This document shows, piece by piece, positions 21,807-27,766 of a stretch of 33,357 bases of DNA; the first letter of the stretch is position 1, and each line of letters begins with the position of its first letter. The stretch is from assembly GCA_030685215.1 (NCBI GenBank), contig JAUXQB010000261.1:1-33357 (forward strand), in the 5' to 3' direction. The stretch is from Actinomycetota bacterium (GTDB taxonomy: Bacteria; Actinomycetota; Acidimicrobiia; Acidimicrobiales; Ilumatobacteraceae). A program made the translations under genes and the position numbers. The notes under the pieces are model-generated. The model saw only the letters and a list, made by a program, of their open reading frames with translations. It did not search any database and had not been told where the DNA came from.

Positions 21807-22604
21807 GTGTTCGCCGTCGAGCCCTACCTCGCTCGCCTCGGGGTGCCCGACGTTGCCGGCCCACCGACGTACGAGCTGCTGGCACGGCTGCAGTTGGCCC
21901 ACCTGATGCACGTGCCGTTCGAGAACCTGCACGCATTCCACCGTCGCGGCATTCGCACCGACCTCGCCTGGTCGTACCCGAAGGTGGTGCAGCAGCGACG
22001 TGGCGGATGGTGCTTCGAGCTCAACGGCTGCTTCGGCGAGCTGCTCCGTCGCCTGGGGTTCCAGGTCGATCTGGTGTCGTGTCAGGTGTGGGAGTTCGAG
22101 CAGCTGCGGTGGGGGCCACAGCACGACCACCTCGCGTTGGTCGTGCACCTCGACGGCGAGCGGTGGTTGGTGGATGTCGGCTTCGGCGACTGCTCCGTGC
22201 AGCCGCTGCTGATCGTCGACGGTGAGCGGGAGGCGACCCCTCGGCGAGCGCGCATCGAACTGCACGACGATGCAGCCGGCTTCGAGCTCACCGAGTTGGT
22301 GCCACTGGAGAGCGGTGCCATCGAGTGGGAGCCGCAGCTGCGCGTGTCGTTCGCGCCGCAGCAGCTCCCGGTGTTCGACGGGCGCAACACCTTCCTGCAG
22401 ACCGAGCCGGGACTCAGCTGGACCGAGAAGGCGTTCGCCACCCGTGCCCTCGGCGTCGACGGCTCCCGCATCACGCTGCGCATGAACGTGCTGCGTCGCC
22501 GCATCGGCATCGACCAGTACGACTCGGAGCCGATCGAGACCGCCGAGCAGTGGTCCGCGGCGCTGCTCGAACACTTCGGCATGGTCGACACCAACACCCA
22601 CTGA
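21807..22604 (+). CDS. nat: Arylamine N-acetyltransferase
   Basis: 265 residues. NAT enzymes pass an acetyl (or propionyl) group from CoA to arylamines or hydrazines through a Cys thioester. The triad is Cys69 (Arg-Arg-Gly-Gly-Trp-Cys-Phe-Glu-Leu-Asn), His108 (Asp-His-Leu-Ala-Leu) and Asp123 (Leu-Val-Asp-Val-Gly-Phe-Gly). Val-Pro-Phe-Glu-Asn-Leu (36-41) is also diagnostic. Length matches bacterial NATs (mycobacterial enzymes are a little over 270). GTG start at 21807. In mycobacteria NAT lies with sterol-degradation genes; nothing here shows that, so the physiological amine stays open. Repeat element B begins 1 base after its stop. Confidence 0.95.
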   Translation: MFAVEPYLARLGVPDVAGPPTYELLARLQLAHLMHVPFENLHAFHRRGIRTDLAWSYPKVVQQRRGGWCFELNGCFGELLRRLGFQVDLVSCQVWEFEQLRWGPQHDHLALVVHLDGERWLVDVGFGDCSVQPLLIVDGEREATPRRARIELHDDAAGFELTELVPLESGAIEWEPQLRVSFAPQQLPVFDGRNTFLQTEPGLSWTEKAFATRALGVDGSRITLRMNVLRRRIGIDQYDSEPIETAEQWSAALLEHFGMVDTNTH

Positions 22605-22605
22605 C

Positions 22606-22694
22606 CATCCGAGTGTCAGCCGACCATCCGAGTGTCAGCCGACCAACCGAGTGGCGCGTGCACCCCCGTCGGGACGGTGGCACTCGGATGGTCG
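22606..22694. repeat. Composite intergenic element B (second copy)
   Basis: Two full units of CATCCGAGTGTCAGCCGAC (22606-22624, 22625-22643), a diverged partial unit CAACCGAGTGGC (22644-22655), the core GCACCCCCGTCGGGACG (22660-22676) and the inverted arm TGGCACTCGGATGGTC (22679-22694). The order and the core match element A at 9812-9915. It abuts the nat stop. Nothing coding was seen in 22605-22789; the rest is the terminator at 22736-22763 and unremarkable sequence. Confidence 0.85.
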
Positions 22695-22735
22695 CGGGCG
22701 TCGCGTCCGTCGTGTGCGACGTGAGACGCGGCACT

Positions 22736-22763
22736 GCCCCGCCTCATGGGAGCGAGGCGGGGC
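22736..22763 (-). terminator. Terminator hairpin of the fasciclin gene
   Basis: GCCCCGCCTC (22736-22745) and GAGGCGGGGC (22754-22763) form a perfect 10-bp GC-rich stem with an 8-base loop, 26 bases beyond the minus-strand stop at 22790. No T-run follows, which is common for GC-rich Actinobacteria. Confidence 0.75.
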
Positions 22764-22789
22764 AGCGGCCCATGTGGTGACCGGATCGG

Positions 22790-23440
22790 TCAGGCGGTCA
22801 GCGAGCGGCGGCGGCTGATCAGCAGCGCAGCTGCGCCACCGGCCAGGAGCACGACGGCACCCAGCGTGAGGCTGTCGGACGCAGCGCCGGTGGCGGGCAT
22901 CTCACCGGGTGCCGACGGGGCGGCGGGCGGCAGCAGCACACCGTCGATGAGGTGGACGATGCCGTTGCAGGCGCGGATGTCGGTGGTCACGACCTTGACG
23001 GTGCCGTTGAGGATGACCTCACCGTTGACGACCTCGATGTCGATCGCTGCGCCGTTGAGGGTGGTGGCCTCGGTGAGCCCGACCACGGTGGCGGCATCGA
23101 CCTCACCGCTCACCACGTGGTAGGTGAGCACGCTGGTGAGCAGCTCGGTGTCGGCGAGCAGTTCCTCGGCGGTCATGCCGAGCGCGGTGAGCGCGGCGGC
23201 GAAGGCATCGTTGGTCGGCGCGAAGACGGTGGTCTTCGCGTCGTCGCACGAGTCGAACGGGCCGACGAGATCGGCAGCCGTGAGCGCGGCGACCAGCGTC
23301 GACAGCTCCGGCGTGGCGGTGGCCAGCTCGGCGATCGTCTGCGTGGGTGCGGTGCCGGCCGGAGCGGCAGACGCGGCGGCGGTGAGCGGCAGCACGCTGG
23401 CGGCAGCGGCGGCGGCGAACAGAGCGACTTTCTTCTTCAT
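22790..23440 (-). CDS. Fasciclin (FAS1) domain surface protein with MPATG sortase-like tail
   Basis: 216 residues. Signal peptide Met-Lys-Lys-Lys followed by an Ala-rich core, cleavage probably after Ala25. One FAS1 domain at about 33-172: Thr-Val-Phe-Ala-Pro-Thr-Asn-Asp-Ala-Phe (the H1 box), Leu-Thr-Tyr-His-Val-Val-Ser-Gly (the Tyr-His box) and Ile-Val-His-Leu-Ile-Asp-Gly-Val-Leu-Leu-Pro (H2). The C-terminus has Met-Pro-Ala-Thr-Gly, a hydrophobic stretch and Ser-Arg-Arg-Arg, the layout of a sortase signal with Met for Leu. FAS1 domains mediate adhesion. ATG 23440 is preceded by GGGGAG about 8 bases upstream. A strong terminator lies at 22736-22763. Confidence 0.92.
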   Translation of the reverse strand: MKKKVALFAAAAAASVLPLTAAASAAPAGTAPTQTIAELATATPELSTLVAALTAADLVGPFDSCDDAKTTVFAPTNDAFAAALTALGMTAEELLADTELLTSVLTYHVVSGEVDAATVVGLTEATTLNGAAIDIEVVNGEVILNGTVKVVTTDIRACNGIVHLIDGVLLPPAAPSAPGEMPATGAASDSLTLGAVVLLAGGAAALLISRRRSLTA

Positions 23441-23526
23441 TGGTGGGACTCCCCGGTGTGAGGTGTGGCAGGCGCGGGTGCCGGCCAGCGCATCTCGTTC
23501 GGAGTCCTCGATCGCTCGGATTGGTT

Positions 23527-23536
23527 TTAGTACTAA
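23527..23536. promoter_or_regulatory. AT-rich palindrome TTAGTACTAA upstream of the fasciclin gene
   Basis: A perfect 10-bp palindrome, unusually AT-rich here, flanked by GGATT (23519-23523) and AATCC (23538-23542) as an outer inverted pair. It lies 87 bases before the fasciclin start and includes the stop codon of the upstream HEAT gene. It may be an operator or part of the fasciclin promoter. Confidence 0.4.
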
Positions 23537-24156
23537 GAATCCTCGGGCTGGTCGTCCAGCGCCGGCGACATGTGCGGGAGCAGGTCTTCCGCGGCTTGGC
23601 GGACCTGCCAGTCGCGGTCGACGAGGGCGGCGGCGAGGGCGGCATCGACCTCCGCGCCCTCGAAGGGCGCGAGCGCGAGCACCGCCCTGCGGCGAACCGC
23701 CGGCTTGTCGACGCACCCGGCCAGGATGGTGGGGAGTCCACGCTCGTCGCCGATCGCACCGAGTGCGGCGACCGCCGACTCGCGCACCATCGGGTCGTCG
23801 GCGGAGGTACCCAGTGCGCAGAGCAGCTCGAGCACCGCGTCGTCGACCTCCTCCTGCTCGCCTGCGGCCCACGCGGCGGCTTCCACCACCGTCGAGTCGG
23901 AGTCGTGCAGCAGCGGCAGCAGCGAGACCTCCGGCCACTCGGCGGCCAGCAGCGCGGCTCGGTGGCGCACCGCCGGCGAGTCGTCGGCGAACGCCTCGAG
24001 CAGGTCGGTCTGGGTGAGCGCGTCCATCCGGTGCAGTGAGCCGAGCGCGAACTGGCGCGCCACCGGGTCGGTGTCGGTGAGCGCGGCACGGGCAGTCGAC
24101 TCGTCACCCTCGTGGCCGGCGATCGCCAGCCGGCGCCAGTGGTGCTGGTGTGTCAT
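23533..24156 (-). CDS. HEAT-repeat protein
   Basis: 207 residues built of about six helical pairs of 30 residues with the HEAT/PBS-lyase-like spacing: Asp-Pro-Val-Ala-Arg-Gln-Phe-Ala-Leu-Gly-Ser-Leu, Ser-Pro-Ala-Val-Arg-His-Arg-Ala-Ala-Leu-Leu-Ala, Ser-Thr-Val-Val-Glu-Ala-Ala-Ala-Trp-Ala-Ala-Gly-Glu, Pro-Met-Val-Arg-Glu-Ser-Ala-Val-Ala-Ala-Leu-Gly-Ala-Ile-Gly-Asp, Pro-Ala-Val-Arg-Arg-Arg-Ala-Val-Leu-Ala-Leu, and Trp-Gln-Val-Arg-Gln-Ala-Ala-Glu-Asp-Leu. Such solenoids bind other proteins; no catalytic residue is evident and no partner is known. ATG 24156 overlaps the upstream gene's stop by 4 bases, so it is coupled to the small membrane protein and may act at the membrane through it (inference). 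Confidence 0.88.
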   Translation of the reverse strand: MTHQHHWRRLAIAGHEGDESTARAALTDTDPVARQFALGSLHRMDALTQTDLLEAFADDSPAVRHRAALLAAEWPEVSLLPLLHDSDSTVVEAAAWAAGEQEEVDDAVLELLCALGTSADDPMVRESAVAALGAIGDERGLPTILAGCVDKPAVRRRAVLALAPFEGAEVDAALAAALVDRDWQVRQAAEDLLPHMSPALDDQPEDS

Positions 24157-24473
24157 TTCTTCAGCAGGTTCGTGAGCGTGATGACGATCCACGCGGTGCC
24201 GAAGCCGATGACGGTGGCGGTGATGGCGCCCACCCACACGGCGAGGACGGCACTCGCCACGACCGACCACAGCCGCCGCCACCAGCGCGACCGCTGGGCC
24301 ATGGGCGCCTTCACTTCGCGCATCTCGAGCCCGACCGGCGCCCGGGTGGTTCGCCAGGCGCGTGCCGGATCGGCCGTCGCTCTGGCAGGCTTTCGCCATC
24401 CGGTCGCGATCAAGGCCACAATGGCAAGACCGGCAATCCAGCCTGCAGCGGTGGTGACCTCAGTGACGCTCAT
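24153..24473 (-). CDS. Small membrane protein, two predicted helices
   Basis: 106 residues, not recognised. A hydrophobic segment at about 9-25 (Ala-Ala-Gly-Trp-Ile-Ala-Gly-Leu-Ala-Ile-Val-Ala-Leu-Ile-Ala) and a longer one at about 69-100 (Val-Val-Ala-Ser-Ala-Val-Leu-Ala-Val-Trp-Val, then Ile-Ala-Trp-Ile-Val-type residues) flank a basic loop rich in Arg/Lys/Trp (26-68, including Arg-Ser-Arg-Trp-Trp-Arg-Arg-Leu-Trp). By the positive-inside rule the loop would face the cytoplasm. The stop overlaps the HEAT gene's ATG (ATGA), so the two form an operon. Its ATG (24473) is only 10 bases from the divergent ATG of the PDZ/Lon gene. Confidence 0.75.
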   Translation of the reverse strand: MSVTEVTTAAGWIAGLAIVALIATGWRKPARATADPARAWRTTRAPVGLEMREVKAPMAQRSRWWRRLWSVVASAVLAVWVGAITATVIGFGTAWIVITLTNLLKK

Positions 24474-24483
24474 TCAGAACGAG

Positions 24484-25707
24484 ATGGTACCGGAGCCGGA
24501 TCCGCCGGTCAGGGCGCCCAACGGCGCGCACCGGTGGTGGGCGATGCCGCTGGCGCTGCTCGGCTTCGCGGTGGCTGCCACGCCGATGGTGTTCGCGTTC
24601 GTGCCCAGCACCGCGTTCGTCGACAAGGACCTTTGCCGCGAGTACGACACCGCCAGCCCGCCGCAGTGCGTGCAACCGGTCACCGAGCCGGTGGAGTTCG
24701 CGCTGGTGCCGGCCGACGCCGAGCCGGTGGGGCCGCGATTGTCGGTCACCGGCGTTCCCACGTACCCGTCCGACGGCGACGTCTACTTCGTCACCATCAC
24801 CGAACCCGACATCAGCATGCTCGACTGGTTCGTCACGCGGAACAACGATGCGGCCCGGTTCCGCACGCACCGTGAGAAGTTCGGCGATCGCACGCAACAG
24901 CAGCTCATCCAGGCCGGTCAGCAGCAGATGCGCTCCGCCAAGGACAACGCGGTGTACGTGGCGCTGAAGGCCGCCGGCTACCCGGTGGAGCTGGTGCCGG
25001 GCGACGTGATCGTCGACTTCCTGCTCTGCCTGGAAGCCAATGCCGAAGGCACGGAGTGCCTCGAGTTCAGCCCCGCCGACGAGCTGCTCGATCCGGGCGA
25101 CGTGTTGAAGAAGGTCGCCGGTCAGGAGGTCACCATCATCGACGACCTCGGGCCCATCCTCGCCGAGATCGAGCCGGGCGTGATGATCGACATCGAGTTC
25201 GAGCGCGGTGGCGAGGCGATGTCGGGCCAGATCGAGACCATCCTCGCCCCGGACGAAGACCCGCCGCGCACCATCGTCGGCTTCCGCCCGATCGACACCA
25301 CCACGGTCGAGCTGCCCGACGGCCTCGACGTCAACATCGACACCGAGCGCATCGGTGGTCCGTCCGCCGGTCTGGCATTCACGCTCACGCTCATCGACGA
25401 GCTCACCGAGGGCGACCTGATGGGTGGCCAGCGGGTGGCGGTCACCGGCACCATCGACGTGGAGGGCAACGTGGGCGCCATCGGCGGCCTCAACTCGAAG
25501 GCGTCGGCGGTGCAGCAGGTCGGTGTGAAGTACTTCCTCGTGCCGCTCAACCAGGGTGAGGATGGCGTCGACGGCATCGAGCGCGCTCGCCAGGTGGTGG
25601 GCGACGACGTCGAGATCATCCCGGTGGCCACGCTGGAGGAAGCGCTGGCGGCGCTCGAACGCATCGGTGGCGACCCCGTGCAACTGGTCGACGACAGCAC
25701 CGTCTGA
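24484..25707 (+). CDS. Membrane-anchored PDZ / Lon-like (S16) serine protease, YlbL type
   Basis: 407 residues. One N-terminal membrane anchor (about 20-42), an outer region with a PDZ-like domain (about 198-262, opened by Gly-Asp-Val-Leu-Lys-Lys-Val), and a C-terminal S16 domain. The Lon-type Ser/Lys dyad is visible: Ser294 in Gly-Gly-Pro-Ser-Ala-Gly-Leu-Ala and Lys339 in Leu-Asn-Ser-Lys-Ala. There is no AAA ATPase domain, so unlike Lon it should work without ATP on the outer face. Actinobacterial homologues sit beside UPF0182 genes (Rv3194c/Rv3193c order), as here, with one gene in between. ATG 24484 keeps the short hydrophilic N-terminus before the anchor; a second in-frame ATG at 24544 would leave almost none. 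Confidence 0.92.
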   Translation: MVPEPDPPVRAPNGAHRWWAMPLALLGFAVAATPMVFAFVPSTAFVDKDLCREYDTASPPQCVQPVTEPVEFALVPADAEPVGPRLSVTGVPTYPSDGDVYFVTITEPDISMLDWFVTRNNDAARFRTHREKFGDRTQQQLIQAGQQQMRSAKDNAVYVALKAAGYPVELVPGDVIVDFLLCLEANAEGTECLEFSPADELLDPGDVLKKVAGQEVTIIDDLGPILAEIEPGVMIDIEFERGGEAMSGQIETILAPDEDPPRTIVGFRPIDTTTVELPDGLDVNIDTERIGGPSAGLAFTLTLIDELTEGDLMGGQRVAVTGTIDVEGNVGAIGGLNSKASAVQQVGVKYFLVPLNQGEDGVDGIERARQVVGDDVEIIPVATLEEALAALERIGGDPVQLVDDSTV

Positions 25708-25776
25708 CCCCCGACGCAGAGCGCGAGCGGCGCATTGCCACCCTTTCCGGCTGCTGCGGACCTACTCTTTGACGCA

Positions 25777-27756
25777 ATGGCCATTTCGTTCTCACGTCCC
25801 GACCCCTCGTCGCCGACGGCTGTGTCGACGGCCAACTTCGCTCACGCGCGACGCGGTTACGAGCCCGAAGAAGTGCGCGAGTTCCTGCGCATGGTGGCGG
25901 CCGAGCTCGCACGCCTGCAGGAGCGCGAGAAGTTCCTCGAGCGCGAGTTGCGAGTCGCCCAGCGTCACGGTCCCACGTCGGCCGTCGCCCTCGACGAGGA
26001 AGTGGTCACGCGCATGCTCGGCGAGGAGGCAGCGCGCATCCTCTCCACCGCACGCGAGGCGGCATCGCAGATCAAGGTGCGCGCCGAGGAAGGTGCCTCG
26101 CGCGTGTTGCGTGAAGCCACCGACGAAGCACAGCGCTTGCGCGAAGAGGCCGAGATCGAGTCGGCCCGTCGCCGGCAGGATGCTGCCTCCGACGCCGAGA
26201 GCGAACTGCAGATGGCCAAGCAGCAGGGTCGCGAGATGGTCAACGAGGCTCGGGCGTATCGCGAGCGCGTGCTCGGCGAACTGGCCCGCCGGCGCGAACT
26301 CGCCCGCCAGCAGATCGAGCAACTCGTGCACGGCCGCGACCGTCTGCTGCAGGCGTTCGAACGTGCGCGCATCGCCGCGGTCGACGTGATGGCCGAGATG
26401 ACTCCGCTGGGCGAGCCCAGCGAGTACGTCAACCTGTCGCCCACCACCGGACCGGTGCCGCTGATGGTGCCCGCCACCGACGCGCGTCCGCAGCCGGAAG
26501 TCGCCGAAGCCGAGGTCGAATCCGAGGTCGAGGCCGAGAGCGACGAAGCACCGGCGGCCGAACTGGTCGACGATGCGGACCTGGAGCCGGCGCTCGAGGA
26601 GCTCGCGGCTATCGAAGCCGAGGAGGCGTTCGGCGACGAGGCTGACGAGGCAGACGAACCGCTCGCACCGGTGGTGGCGCTGTTCGCCGACGACCTCGAC
26701 GAGACCGACGACGAGACCGACGACGAGATCGACGAGACGGTCGACGTCGATGCAACCGTCGCGCTCGGCGACGAGTCCGACGGCGAGCCGTCGAAGGTCG
26801 ACGACCTGTTCGCCCGCCTGCGCGCCGCCCGCGCCGACACCGTGGTCGAACGCACCCTCGCCGACGATGCGACCGACATGGACGCCACCGACCTCGAAGC
26901 GACCGACACGGACACGACCGACACAGACGCGACCGACACGGATGCGACGGCGGACGAAGCCGTCGATCCCGACGCCACGGTCGCCTTGCACCTCGTGCCG
27001 CCTGCGGGCGAGATGGTCATCGGCGAGGAGCTCTCGGTGTTCGCCGCGTCGCCGGTCGCTCCCGAGGTGGAGGACGACACCGACGACTCGCCGTTCGGCC
27101 GTCGCGATGCCGAACTGACGCCGCTCATCGTCGCCGGTGCGCGCAAGCTGAAGCGAGTGCTGGCCGACGAGCAGAACGACGTGCTGCACATCCTGCGCCG
27201 CAACGAGTCGGTGCGTGGGCTCGACGTGCTGCTGCCCACGGAAGCCGAGCACACACTGCGCTACGCCGCCGCGGTCGAAGGTGAACTGCGCACTGCCGCA
27301 CTCGCCGGCGCCGCCAGCGTCGACTCTGGCGACAAGGGCGATCACCTCCACGAGATCAACCGTGGCCGTGCGCTGCAACCCGCCATCGACGCGTTGGCCG
27401 CCACCGTGGTGGCGCCGCTGCGCGATCGCATCCTGCGCGCGGTCGCCGATGCCGACGGCGACAACGGCGACCTGGCCGACGCGGTGCGAGCCATCTACCG
27501 CGAGTGGAAGACCCAGCGCATCGACGAGCATCTCGACGACGTGGCTCGCATGGCGTTCGGTCGCGGTGCGCTCGTGGCGCTCACGCCCGGCACCCCGGTG
27601 TGCTGGACCGTCGATCCCAACGGCCCGGCCTGCCCCGACGCCGAGGACAACGCGTTGGCAGGAGTGATCGGCGCCGGCGAGGCGTTCCCCACCGATCACA
27701 CGTGCGCTCCCGCGCACGACGGGTGCCGCTGCATGCTGCAGCGGGCCTCCCGGTAG
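25777..27756 (+). CDS. DivIVA-like coiled-coil protein with acidic repeats and Cys-rich C-terminal domain
   Basis: 659 residues. Residues 18-60 resemble the DivIVA N-domain (Asn-Phe-x5-Arg-Gly-Tyr-Glu-Pro-Glu-Glu-Val-Arg-Glu-Phe-Leu), which senses membrane curvature. A long coiled coil runs about 72-205. Residues 240-400 are acidic and low-complexity, with Glu-Thr-Asp-Asp and Asp-Ala-Thr-Asp-Thr-Asp repeats. From about 440 a helical domain follows, ending in a Cys/His cluster (Cys609, Cys619, His641, Cys643, His647, Cys650, Cys652) with His-Thr-Cys-Ala-Pro-Ala-His-Asp-Gly-Cys-Arg-Cys. That ending looks like the C-terminal metal-binding tail of MuF-type phage head proteins, though kinship is unproven. 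ATG 25777 opens directly before the DivIVA domain. It sits between the PDZ protease and UPF0182 genes and could act in polar growth or division (inference). Confidence 0.85.
   Translation: MAISFSRPDPSSPTAVSTANFAHARRGYEPEEVREFLRMVAAELARLQEREKFLERELRVAQRHGPTSAVALDEEVVTRMLGEEAARILSTAREAASQIKVRAEEGASRVLREATDEAQRLREEAEIESARRRQDAASDAESELQMAKQQGREMVNEARAYRERVLGELARRRELARQQIEQLVHGRDRLLQAFERARIAAVDVMAEMTPLGEPSEYVNLSPTTGPVPLMVPATDARPQPEVAEAEVESEVEAESDEAPAAELVDDADLEPALEELAAIEAEEAFGDEADEADEPLAPVVALFADDLDETDDETDDEIDETVDVDATVALGDESDGEPSKVDDLFARLRAARADTVVERTLADDATDMDATDLEATDTDTTDTDATDTDATADEAVDPDATVALHLVPPAGEMVIGEELSVFAASPVAPEVEDDTDDSPFGRRDAELTPLIVAGARKLKRVLADEQNDVLHILRRNESVRGLDVLLPTEAEHTLRYAAAVEGELRTAALAGAASVDSGDKGDHLHEINRGRALQPAIDALAATVVAPLRDRILRAVADADGDNGDLADAVRAIYREWKTQRIDEHLDDVARMAFGRGALVALTPGTPVCWTVDPNGPACPDAEDNALAGVIGAGEAFPTDHTCAPAHDGCRCMLQRASR
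26698..26955 (+). repeat. Low-complexity acidic repeats inside the DivIVA-like gene
   Basis: In-frame imperfect repeats: GAGACCGACGAC-type units near 26698-26740 (Glu-Thr-Asp-Asp) and GCGACCGACACGGAC-type units near 26859-26955 (Asp-Ala-Thr-Asp-Thr-Asp). They keep the frame and give a strongly acidic, presumably disordered linker. Such tracts change length easily between strains. Confidence 0.7.
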
Positions 27757-27766
27757 CCTTCGCCGC

